Positions 11,401 through 20,800 of a DNA stretch of 64,000 nucleotides are shown one piece after another; the first letter of the stretch is position 1; every line of letters starts with the position of its first letter. A program made the position numbers and the translations under genes. Origin of the DNA: Bacteroidota bacterium (GTDB lineage: Bacteria; Bacteroidota; Bacteroidia; B-17B0; Aurantibacillaceae). The stretch is taken from assembly GCA_029237825.1 (NCBI GenBank), contig JAQZBQ010000012.1:1-64000 (forward strand). Direction: 5' to 3'. A model generated the notes under the pieces. The model was given only the letters and a program-made list of their open reading frames with translations, was not told where the DNA came from and searched no databases.

Positions 11401-12199
11401 TGGCCGGCGGTGTTGAATTAGTGGATAGGTTCACAGGAAAACATGTATAGGCACTATTGCCGCATAAATTCTGTGCCCTTACACAAATATTACCAGAAGT
11501 TCCTGGGGTTGCGCTGATAACGTTAGTGCCCTGCCCTGAATTAATAGTCCACCCTGCAGGAACAGTCCAATCATAAGAAGCTGCATTTGAAACAGGAGCG
11601 CATGAGAATGTCTGAGCCTGACCAACGCAAACATTTGCTGGCCCCATGACACTTGTTGGCTGCAAAGCTGGAGACGCCTGGTTAGCCGGGGCATAAGTAA
11701 ATACCAGCTGTAAGCGGTTAATGCAAACGTTTGCACCTGTACAAAGCTGCAGGGAGTTTGTTCCTCCGTTTACATAGCCAGGTAATCCGCAAGGAAAGTT
11801 ACTGGAGGATGAAGCGCTTTGACCGCATGGACTTGCAGAGCAAGGACATCCAGTATTTGCTTCGTTTACAGTTGGTACAGAGTTCCCGTTAATGGTAGCT
11901 GATAAACTTCCGCCGGTACACTGCGCACTAAAGTAGTTTACAGTTACAGACGTTACAATGTTTCCCGGTGGTACAGGATCGGTAAATGATTTGGTGTTGC
12001 AGGCTGCTGTATTTCCACAATAACTACTAATGGTGTTAAAACAATAGTAATCAGCGCCACAAACAGTACAGCCTCCACACGACTGGAACCCGGTGTACAC
12101 GATTGTTGTAGATGCAGTTTGGCCATTAGCAGTATTGATCCATAAAAAATTCAGAGTCAATAAAACTAATGCAACCAGCTTTGAGTATTTTTTTTTCAT
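8417..12199 (-). CDS. Giant secreted repeat protein with PKD domain and T9SS type-B CTD (unit 3)
   Basis: The predicted 1260-residue exported protein has a signal peptide (KLVALVLLTLNFLWINTANGQ) and then a Cys-rich N-terminal domain of about 150 residues with many paired cysteines (CGGCTVCGADYYC, CPCSASPCGQ), unlike the other three giants. About ten Ig-like repeats with YSWSGPGIVSGG-type cores follow, then a PKD domain (WVWNFGDGSP) and the type-B sorting domain (IPNVFTPNSDGSND, FNRWGEGLYEF, ending GTLNLFR). The ATG at 12199 gives the best signal peptide; in-frame upstream starts at 12208 (ATG) and 12226 (TTG) are possible. The gene follows a small secreted orphan by 42 bases and ends in a terminator. 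The repeats are extremely Ser/Thr-rich, making them plausible O-glycosylation substrates. Confidence 0.93.
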   Translation of the reverse strand: MKKKYSKLVALVLLTLNFLWINTANGQTASTTIVYTGFQSCGGCTVCGADYYCFNTISSYCGNTAACNTKSFTDPVPPGNIVTSVTVNYFSAQCTGGSLSATINGNSVPTVNEANTGCPCSASPCGQSASSSSNFPCGLPGYVNGGTNSLQLCTGANVCINRLQLVFTYAPANQASPALQPTSVMGPANVCVGQAQTFSCAPVSNAASYDWTVPAGWTINSGQGTNVISATPGTSGNICVRAQNLCGNSAYTCFPVNLSTNSTPPASASANPNPVCGNVSSQLTLSGGSLGVGANWEWYAGGCGGSLVGTGSSITVSPGTTTTYYVRAVGSCNTTACASVEFTVNPVPTANAGSPKIINCINTTTVLSGSGGSSYSWSGPGIVSGGTTSSPTVNQPGTYSLVVSNAGCPSAVATVNVTQDNTPPSVSAGVSGVLNCNVTSVNVNASTGTTPVSYNWVGPGITSGSGTGTISVNQPGTYNYTVTNTSNGCSTTGSQAVSQNNGGPVVTVSSSNPITCINPTSQVIVTTSSSPVSFNWSGPGITSGANTATANVNAGGQYTVVVQNTTSMCSTTLTIGVTANTIATIPVITPSGSITCASSSVTLNSSPSSGVTYTWTGSGIIGSSNTQNINVNQSGVYTLSVTNGDGCVGSASASVSSNTSTPNVTMGTASSVTTTCSNPSATLTASSGDDPNTTYTWITPSSTTLTGNPIYPSTAGVYTVIVSNTINGCTSASSAAQSTVEVVVDAGTPAVTLSSNTLSITCTNTTPTLTLTTTSSPVTYSWSPTTGIVSGTETTANPVFNAQGSYSVVVTNTVTGCATSISNNVVSVVNDNTSPTANFTTITNSGTISCSSASLTVSSGLTGSNYTYTWSPTSGISGSVNQASVSFTAAGVYTLSVTNTITGCVSSSTNTANTFTVNEIKTVPSLSINAISTNSTIGCGGTNTVVTLEAITSPTNSVISWLPGATSSPQYNAAAAGTYSLIGIHPITGCSDTAYFTVIGSTNPPQYVDAGNTTFIPCNSQTVALTGTSATPNCSYEWSGPSPTAILSGSTTTFPVVGEAGIYTLTVTRNDNGCQATATVSVVYSVVNAAFTADPTTGQSPLTVNFTDATTGANNWVWNFGDGSPLVTYFPTSQNPTNVFPTGTYTVTLIASSGICSDTTSMIIIVEDGLSLEIPNVFTPNSDGSNDVFTIRSTGVKEITLQIFNRWGEGLYEFTGPKASWDGLAPNGTLVPEGTYFYFVRATGFDKSEIERKGTLNLFR

Positions 12200-12241
12200 G
12201 GCGATCATTTTAAGGGAATTTATCAAATAGTCAAATATTTT

Positions 12242-12688
12242 TTACTGTATTTTAGAAATGGTCAGGTGCGAAAAAATATAGTTTTGAATCTCTTGTTTTT
12301 CCTGTTGCGACTTATTATCAAACGCTGTAAGAGTAAGATTTTGAATGTTTGGATCCGTGGAGGAACATTGTCCTTCGAGGGATTTTTGCGAGGCAATAGT
12401 AACAGATACGCGAGGCTGAGAACAACTTGTTTGGTAACTGAGTAATACCGCATAAGGATTTGTATTAATCAATTTTACAAATACAACATTCGTCCCATTG
12501 CATTCTGAATCGAAGCTATAGAACTGTATGCCATCCCGTTCATTCACTCCGTTTGTTCCCAAAGCTACAGGTTTCCACAATTCAGCAGGATGAGAAAGAG
12601 TAGCCTCTTTAAATACCAGATTTTGAGCTTTGAAAGAGGTTATTTTTAATAAAAGTAAACACGTAATAATGTAAAAACTTGCTTTCAT
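12242..12688 (-). CDS. Small secreted protein of unknown function (unit 3)
   Basis: The 148-residue protein has a signal peptide (MKASFYIITCLLLLKITSFKAQ). The mature part contains four cysteines (SECNG, TSCSQ, GQCSS among them) and a predicted beta-rich body (VVFVKLINTNPYAVLLSYQ), possibly disulfide-bonded. I recognise no family. It lies between a TMTC-like gene upstream and a giant Ig-repeat gene 42 bases downstream. A consensus promoter (12716-12745) lies directly in front, so the small and giant genes may form their own transcript. The equivalent position in two other units also holds a small signal-peptide protein. Confidence 0.8.
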   Translation of the reverse strand: MKASFYIITCLLLLKITSFKAQNLVFKEATLSHPAELWKPVALGTNGVNERDGIQFYSFDSECNGTNVVFVKLINTNPYAVLLSYQTSCSQPRVSVTIASQKSLEGQCSSTDPNIQNLTLTAFDNKSQQEKQEIQNYIFSHLTISKIQ

Positions 12689-12715
12689 GATAGGATTTGT
12701 TTAATGATCTATAAA

Positions 12716-12745
12716 CAAAATTATCACAATATTTAAAAAATCCAA
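12716..12745 (-). promoter_or_regulatory. Promoter before the unit 3 small/giant pair
   Basis: On the minus strand TTG (12743-12745) is followed after 19 bases by the perfect -7 motif TAATTTTG (12716-12723). The predicted start lies about 20 bases before the ATG at 12688. The -33 element is only the three-base core, so this is a moderate call. Confidence 0.5.
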
Positions 12746-12807
12746 GAATTCTATAGAATATTTCAAACTGTATGAGCGAAGTCACCGTTTCATTGAGTGG
12801 GTTATAT

Positions 12808-14763
12808 TTATTGAAGTTCAGGGATTCTTTCAGTATTTCCGGAAGCTGTTAAAAATGCAACAATTTGATTCTTTAAATTTGTATTGTTGGGTTCTAATTT
12901 TACCGCTTTAATAAATTGATTGATCGCATTGGTCGTATCCTTATTATTGATATAAGTGTTTCCAAAATCGATGTATAATTTCGCGTTTCCAGGATCTTTC
13001 TCTATCGCTTTTTGATCACAGACAAGCGCTTTGGTAAAATTATTTTTTTCCAAATACAAGGGTTTTAATCGCGCATATGCTTCAAAAAAGTCCTCATCAA
13101 TCCGAATGAGGTTTTCGTATGCCAGCATGGCTGAATCTTTTTGGTTTTTCCGTTCATAACAAAAAGCATAATTAAACAGGGTTTGTTTATTTTTTGAATT
13201 TGCAGCTAAACTTCTTTTAAAGAATGGGAGTGCGCTAACAGGGTCGTTAAAGATGTTTACATAAATGGTTCCGATGTTGTTTAAGGTTGTAAAGTCTTCA
13301 GGGTAACGGTTCACACCTTGCTCCATTAAATCCAAAGCCTGTTTAAAATATTTTTTCGCTTCTGTAATTAAATCTTCCTTTTGTTTGAACGCGGGAGTTT
13401 GCAGAATTTGTGAATAGAGCTTATTTCCTCCAATATAATTTAAATTGCAAGATTGGGGGAAATGCCTGAGGTCATTCCTCAGTAGGGTTAGTTCATCTTT
13501 CCATTTACTGTTTCTGCTTATTGAAGTGATCGAGTATGTGGATAGGAGGAAAAGAAAACAATAAATGAAAAATGATTTCAGCTTGATTTTTTGTCCTTGT
13601 GGCAGTCTTACCAAAGCGATATTGTTTATTTTCAGCAACCCCCAAACCAGTGCTATGCAAAATGGTAATGAAGAAAAATAGATGTAACGATCCGCAATTA
13701 TTCCGGTAGGCGTGAAAAATAAGTTGGAAAATGGGTAAATGCCTAAAAGGAATACCAAGACACAATATGATAAAACAGATTTTTCTTTAAACTTAATGAT
13801 CGCAAAAATCAGCATTCCTATATAAATCAGAGCCGACAAAATAACCACCGGATTTCCCCATTCTGCATCTGGTACAACGTTAAAGCCATAATAGCAGGAT
13901 AGCGGATACGGAAGAAACAGTAGTTTTAAATAATAGCCCAGCGAATACAGGGAAATAGGTAACCGGCTTAAGAAGTCTCCTTTGTAGAATAAGGGGTTTT
14001 CAAAAAACACGTAATCTCGTGTTACAGTATCATGTGTAACTAAACTTGATTCTATGAAGTTAAATAGTGGTACGGCAGAATATAAAAGAAGGCAATAAAT
14101 TAATGCTTGTTTCCAATTAGATTTTGAAAAAAAATAGAGTGAAAATGGCGCGAAGAAAATGAATAGTTCAGCGGTTTTTTTGCATAGAATTCCTGCCAGT
14201 AGCGAGGCGATGGCCATTAAAATAAAGTACCATTTTTTAGAATCGCAGTATCGATAAAGTAATAGGGTCGCAAGAAGGCCAAAAAAGAATCCAAGAAGCT
14301 CATCCCGGCATTTGATATTAGCTACAACCTCGGTGTGAATAGGATGTACAATGAATATGGCAACGATCAGTAAGGAAAAGAGTTCCGAATTTTTTTGAAA
14401 TATTTTTAATAGGAGAAGGAATAACAAATAGCAGGAGAGCGCATAAATCAGCACATTAATCAAGTGACTAACGAATGGATTACTTTTGAAAATTTGGTAT
14501 TCTATAGCAAATGTTGTTAATACGAGTGGCCGGTATTCAAACGATTGATCTTTTAATTCAACATAATGCGTTCGAAAAATTTCCGGAATACCGGCAATAC
14601 CTTTTTCAATCCTGGGGTTGTTAGGTTTCTCAGGCGTGGTTACTGTCACGTAATCATCATCAAATGCGTAGCGATTTTTTAACGTATTCCCATATACAAA
14701 GAACGTCAGAGCAAAAATAAATAGTAAAATTTTGTTTTTAGGGAATATCGCTTTGATTTCCAT
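12808..14763 (-). CDS. TMTC-like GT-C membrane glycosyltransferase with TPR tail (subfamily A, unit 3)
   Basis: The 651-residue integral membrane protein resembles eukaryotic TMTC O-mannosyltransferases, GT-C enzymes using a lipid-linked sugar. The first membrane helix leads into YGNTLKNRYAFDDDYVT, whose acidic cluster D35-D37 is the expected GT-C site in the first extracytoplasmic loop. The TMTC signature HPIHTEVVANIKCRDELL is at residues 140-157. About ten membrane segments follow, then roughly five TPR repeats (residues 450-650). An in-frame ATG at 14862 lies in the loop of the preceding terminator, so I use the ATG at 14763. The gene precedes a small secreted gene and a giant Ser/Thr-rich T9SS substrate; glycosylation of that neighbour is inferred. 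Confidence 0.85.
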   Translation of the reverse strand: MEIKAIFPKNKILLFIFALTFFVYGNTLKNRYAFDDDYVTVTTPEKPNNPRIEKGIAGIPEIFRTHYVELKDQSFEYRPLVLTTFAIEYQIFKSNPFVSHLINVLIYALSCYLLFLLLLKIFQKNSELFSLLIVAIFIVHPIHTEVVANIKCRDELLGFFFGLLATLLLYRYCDSKKWYFILMAIASLLAGILCKKTAELFIFFAPFSLYFFSKSNWKQALIYCLLLYSAVPLFNFIESSLVTHDTVTRDYVFFENPLFYKGDFLSRLPISLYSLGYYLKLLFLPYPLSCYYGFNVVPDAEWGNPVVILSALIYIGMLIFAIIKFKEKSVLSYCVLVFLLGIYPFSNLFFTPTGIIADRYIYFSSLPFCIALVWGLLKINNIALVRLPQGQKIKLKSFFIYCFLFLLSTYSITSISRNSKWKDELTLLRNDLRHFPQSCNLNYIGGNKLYSQILQTPAFKQKEDLITEAKKYFKQALDLMEQGVNRYPEDFTTLNNIGTIYVNIFNDPVSALPFFKRSLAANSKNKQTLFNYAFCYERKNQKDSAMLAYENLIRIDEDFFEAYARLKPLYLEKNNFTKALVCDQKAIEKDPGNAKLYIDFGNTYINNKDTTNAINQFIKAVKLEPNNTNLKNQIVAFLTASGNTERIPELQ

Positions 14764-14844
14764 CGATACGCGTTTAGACTGAATAGCAAATATATTAATT
14801 GTAAGGGCAAATTTTAGGTTGAATTCATTTAAAAGGACGTTAAT

Positions 14845-14876
14845 AAAAAAGGGCTGTTTCATTTAAGAAACAGCCC
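14845..14876 (-). terminator. Intrinsic terminator after the unit 2 giant gene
   Basis: A perfect 10-bp stem, GGGCTGTTTC (14851-14860) with GAAACAGCCC (14867-14876) and a 6-base loop, is followed on the minus strand by six Ts (14845-14850). It separates the giant gene from the TMTC gene of the next unit. Confidence 0.9.
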
Positions 14877-14896
14877 TTTTCATTAATTTTTAAATT

Positions 14897-17800
14897 TTAC
14901 CTAAATAAATTGATTGTTCCCTGTTTCTCAACTTCGGAACTATCAAATCCGGTAGCTTTAATAAAGAAAAAGTAAGTACCCTCCGGTACTTGTAGTCCGT
15001 TTGGAGATAAACCGTCCCATGAGGCTTTTGGCCCCGTAAATTCATAAAGTTTTTCTCCCCACCGGTTGAAGATCTGTAGTGAAATTTCTTTTACCCCGGT
15101 AGATTTAACTGTAAAAAGGTCATTGGCTCCATCTGAATTTGGAGTAAATACATTTGGAATTTCAAGTGAGAATCCATCTTCCACAACAATCACAACCGAC
15201 GATGTTGAGGTGCAAGAACCCGATGAAGCCGTTAATATCACGGTATATGTTCCTGTTGTGTAAATATTTGATGGGTTTTGTGAAGTGGAAGTGTTAGAAT
15301 CACCAAAGTTCCAGTTCCAGTTTGTAGCGCCTATACTGGCATCTGTAAATTCAACTGTTAACGGACTTGCTCCGGTTGTTGGGTTTGCCGTGAATGACGC
15401 GGTTACATTCGCCTGAGCTACATTCACTGTAGCTGTACTGAAACATCCGGTAAGATTGTCTGTTACAGTTAATGTGTAAATGCCTGTTTCATTTACTTCA
15501 GGGTTTGGTGAATTACTTCCTGTATTAATGCTGGTTACCGATGGTCCTTCCCACGTATACGATACATTTGAGCTGGTTGAAACACCGTTTAAAATAACCG
15601 TTTGACTACTGCAGGCCATTGTGACATTAGTTCCGGCATTCACATTTTGTGGTGGGTTTGTATTTCCACTTACAGAGTATTGAGTTGCAACTGAACATCC
15701 GTTCACTGCGTCGGTTACTATCAATGTATAAGTGTTTGATACGGTAACATCGATAGAAGGCGTAGAAATATTTCCTGGAATCCAATTGATAGTAGTCGGA
15801 TTAACCGAAGTGATTGATCCTGTTAAAGTAACCGTTGAATTTCCGGCTCCACATCCTATTACCGTATTGGTTGAAGCAACATTAATTGTGGCCGTAGGGG
15901 CAGTAGTATCAACAAAAACGGTAAATGTATTGGCGGTTGTAGTAGAAGAAGAAACGCAGCCATTTACAGTATTCGTTACTGACAGCGTATAAACACCTGC
16001 TGCTGTAAAAGTAGCACTCGCCTGATTTACCGGTGTGGAAATTCCCAAACCGCTACCAGACGTCCAGGTATAGGTTAAATTGGAACTGTTTGCCGAAGTA
16101 ACTGTTGGCGTTACATTAACTAATAAGTCGTTGCAATTAATTGTGCCTGTATTATTTCCCAGAGATAAACTAACAACCGGACTGGAATTGTCGTTTACTA
16201 CAGTAACAACATTACTGCTTGCGCTTGAAGAACATCCATTTGAATTGTTTGTTACGACTAAACTATACGTTCCGGGCGCTGTAAATGTAGGACTTGCAGT
16301 AGTTTCTGTCCCTGCTAAAATTCCGGAAGTAGGCGACCAGTCATAAGTTACCGTTGTATTTGTAGTCACAGCCAGACTTGGCGTAGGATTAGAGCAGGTA
16401 ATTGATAACGAACTCGCAGTTAACGTGGCTGTGGGTGTTCCTGCATCTGCAACAACTTCAACTGTGCTTTGTGAGGCAGCAACCGTACTCGTACATCCTG
16501 TGAGTGTATTTGTAATCGATACGGTGTAAATTCCAGTAGCAGAACTTACAATGGAACTTCCTGTTAGTGTAGATGAAGTAGGTGTAGTCCATGTATACAC
16601 AGCGCTTGTTCCTGCATTACTTGAAGCCGTCAAGGTTGCGTTCGGCGATGAACACGTTGTTAATACCTGGCCAGATGTTAATAGAGTTAGTGTTGGCGCT
16701 GAATTATCTGCCGTTACAGAAAACGTATTTGCTGTATTAGTTGATGACGTTACACAGCCTGTTACTGTATTTGTAACTGCTAAGGTATAAACTCCGGCTG
16801 CAGTAAATGTAGCAGTAGCCTGGTTAGGCGGAGTGGAAATTCCCTGTCCAGTACTTGATGTCCAGGTGTAACTTAAATTGCTGGCCGGTGTAATTGTTGG
16901 AGTAATCGTTACAGAAGGGTTATTACAGGTAATTGTTTCACTATTAACAGACGTGGAAAGTGTTACAACCGGCGCAGCGTTATCATTTACAACGTTCACT
17001 GAAACATTTACCAGACAACCATTGCTTGCAGTTAATGTAGCATTATATGTCCCCGGACTATTAAAAACGGGGTTCGCTCCTCCGGTTACCGGAGTCGGAT
17101 TCCAGTTATATGACGAAATGGTGTTGGTTGATGTGATCGCTGTTGTTACAGTTGTATTGGTACAGGTAATAGATAAACTATTTGCGGATAATGAAACAGT
17201 TGGAGTAGCGGCATCCGCAATCACTTCTATTGTTGCCTGTGATGCTGATGAACTGCAGCCTCCCGACGGTCCTGTTGCAGTAACAGTGAATATTCCATTC
17301 CCACTGGCGGTAGGGTTAGAAACGGTATAACTGTTTAATGAGCCTGAACCAGGTGCAGTCCAGCTGTAAGTTACTCCTGACGACGGTGTTGCAATTGCAT
17401 TTAATACCGCTGTTGGCGCTGTACAGGTAGTTGTTACTGAATTAGCAGCAAAGCTCATTACGGGGAGAGGGTTAACTGTAATCGAATACGTTAATTGTGT
17501 GGATGAGTTTGTTGCACATCCTCCACTGGTTGCTGTGGCTGTAACCGTTAATACACCAGTAGTTTGACTACTCACATTCGCCGCTGTAAATGTTGGCACA
17601 ATTGATCCACTACCTGATGCTCCAAGTCCAATGGCGGTATTGCTGTTAGTCCAGGTAATACTTCCGGCAGGATTTATACTGAACGAAACACCACTAACAG
17701 AAGATCCTGCACATACACTGGTGGAATTAGTGCCGCTCAGAGATGTAATTGTAGGAGTAGGGTTGACGGTAATGGTAAAAGTGCCTTGAGATGAAGCAGG

Positions 17801-20800
17801 AGTAATACATCCGGAAGCTGATGATGCTGTTATTGTATAGATAGTAGGTGAACTTGTGTTTGTTGGGTTGGCTAGTACGGTGGAACCGGATGTAGCACTA
17901 AGCCCTGTGCCAGGAGTCCAGGTATATGACGATCCGCCACTCGCACTTAAAACAACTGAGTTGCCACTGCAAATTGTACTGCTGTTAGAAGAAAGGGAAT
18001 TTGTTACCGAAATAGTTGGTGTAGGAGAAACCGTAACGGTTGTTTGTGCGGCATTCGAACAGCCTGCTGTAGTTAAACCCGTAACCGTATAAGTAACTAA
18101 GGTTGCCGTAGGTGTAATTGAAACGGTAGATCCACTTGTAGTTCCCAATCCACCACCCGGGCTACTGGTCCATGAGTAGGTTCCGGCGCCAACACCGGTT
18201 CCTGTTAAAGTGATTGAGGAACCTGAGCAAACTGAGCCTGAGTTAGAGGCTGTGACACCTATGGTAGGTGTAGTATTTACATTAACAGTAAATGTACCCT
18301 GGGAAGATGCGGTAGTATTACACCCACCCGTTGAGGTTCCAGTAACTGTGTAAATGGTGGTTGTAGTAGGTGAAGCTGTTACAGCGGCACCAGTTGTACT
18401 ACTTAAACCTGTGGAAGGACTCCAGTTATACGAAGCAGCCCCGGATGCAGTTAATGGTACAGAATTTCCACTGCAAATTGTACTACTGTTTGTACTCAAA
18501 GTATTTGTAACAGAAATGGTTGGTGTGGTTATTACTGTAACCGTTGTTTGGGCGGTATTGGTACATCCACCTGGGGCTGTCCCTAATACGGTGTAAGTTA
18601 ATGGACTTGAAGCTGGAGTTATGGTTACAACGGCGCCACTGGTGCTGCTTAAGCCACCTCCTGAAGGTGCGGTCCAAGAATATGTGCCTGCACCAGCGCC
18701 CGTACCCGTAAGGCTTATGCCTGACCCTGAGCAAACTGTTCCTGAATTAGAAGCGGTGATGCCAATTGTTGGTGTAGTATTTACATTAACAGTAAATGTA
18801 CCTTGCGAGGATGCAGTCGTGTTACAGCCTCCTGTGGAGGTTCCGGTGACTGTGTAAATGGTTGTGGTTGTCGGAGAGGCTGTTACTGCGGAACCGGTTG
18901 TGCCAGATAATCCGGTGGAAGGACTCCAGTTATAGGAAGCAGCCCCTGATGCAGATAATAAAACTGAATTTCCACTGCAAATTGTACTGCTATTTGTGCT
19001 CAAGCTGTTTGTAACAGAAATAGTTGGTGTGGTTACCACCGTAACAGTTGTTTGAGCGGTATTTGTGCAACCACCTGGCGCCGTTCCTATTACTGTGTAA
19101 GTAATTGGGCTGGCAGATGGCGTGATGTTTACATTTGTACCGCTTGTGTTGCTTAAGCCTCCGCCAGCCGGGGCGCTCCATGAATATGTTCCAGCACCCG
19201 CACCGGTTCCTGTTAAACCAATGGTTGAGCCTGAACAAACAGTACCAGAATTTGCTACTGTAATTCCAATGGTTGGAGTTGCATTCACATATACCGTAAA
19301 GGATCCCTGTGATGAGGCTGTCGTATTACATCCGCTGGTGGAAGATCCTGTTACAGTATAAATTGTGGTAACTGTAGGCGAAGCAATAACCGAAGAACCT
19401 GTAGATCCGCTTAATCCGGTTGCAGGCGACCAGTTAAAAGTTGTTCCGGCTGATGAACTTGCCGTTAATGTTGTAGAATTTCCGGAACATAGTGTACTTG
19501 TATTTGTAGAGCCCGGATTAGTTACGGTAACTGTTGGGGTGGGTGAAACTGTTACGGTTACCGTTGCCTGGTTTCTGCAACCTGTGGCTGTGTTTGTTCC
19601 CTGAACGGTGTAGGTTGTAGGCGATGCTGATGGAGTGACAGTGATAGATGCTCCATTTAAATTTCCTGGATTCCAGGTATAAGTATTCGCTCCTCCAGAA
19701 GTCAGATTAATGCTGGAGCCTGAACATACTGTGCCACTATTGGCAGCAGAAGCAGTAACAGATGGTAATGCATTTACAACTACATTTCCGCTGGCGCTCG
19801 CTCTACAGGTTGCAGAAGTTCCTACAGAATAAGTGACCGGAAACGTACCTGCGCCGGATGATGACGGACAAAATGAATTAGACGAAACCCCAGTTCCTGA
19901 CCATCCGCTGGACCCAACGGTATACGTGTTGCTTGGTGATAAAAGAGCGCAGGCAGCGTTTTCGCATAGAGGACCGGGTGGTGTAAATGCTGCATTAAAT
20001 GGATTCGTAACTGTAATCGTAACTGAGGTAGTAAAAGTAGGACATCCTGTTTTTTGGGGATCAAAAGAATAAGTAATAGTGTGTGTGCCAATACTGGCAG
20101 CTGCTGGGTTAAAAACTGCATAACCCCAGTCTTCTACACCTGTAACACATGTTCCGCAGGTCGATGACCAAGATGTTATCCCTTTTACAGCACCTGCTGG
20201 AATGACGTAACCTGCGCAAACACCGTCTGATATCCAGGTGTAGTTTGTAATTAGATTTCCTGTCGCGGCGTCAAGAATCTGTGAACCCATATCAGTACTA
20301 TTTACCGTTTCACAAAAACTGAAACTGGTTGTAGCTGAAGGGCTCACACCGATAAACATATTTTGATAACTAGTATTTGGTGTCAATTGGGAAGTAGTAG
20401 TTATTAAGCCTCCATTTTCATACCACCGGATGGTATTGCCGTTTTGCCCATTCACATAGGTTCCAATCATTATAGATGGTTGGAGTGGGTGGCCAAAAGG
20501 TGTATTGTTCGTGGGGTACATTGAAAACGGACTTGTTGTACAAGATACCGTCGCAGGTAAATTCACCGCCGGGGTTCCCGATCCGGAATCCCCCTGTTGG
20601 TTCACAATTCCTGGGCCACTTAGTATACCAGGACATGTAATATCGCAGTTTGTACCAGGCCCGCTGGTTTGTGTAAGGGTAATGTTTCCGGCTACATTAT
20701 CAAAATTTGTGATCATGATCAAAAAGAACTGGCCCGGCGCCGTTGAGACAAGGCTCATTGTCTCAGTTGCGGAAGGGCTTGATCCACAATCCTCGATGTT

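Noticed and set aside
14764-14862. N-terminal extension of the TMTC gene to an ATG at 14862
   Set aside because: The ATG lies inside the loop of the preceding terminator and the added 33 residues have no counterpart in the other three TMTC-like proteins.
16878-17330. Long open frames on the plus strand inside the giant genes (also 24071-24703, 20505-20942)
   Set aside because: They are antisense shadows created by Ser/Thr/Val codon bias in the repeat genes; they lack starts, domains and sensible composition.
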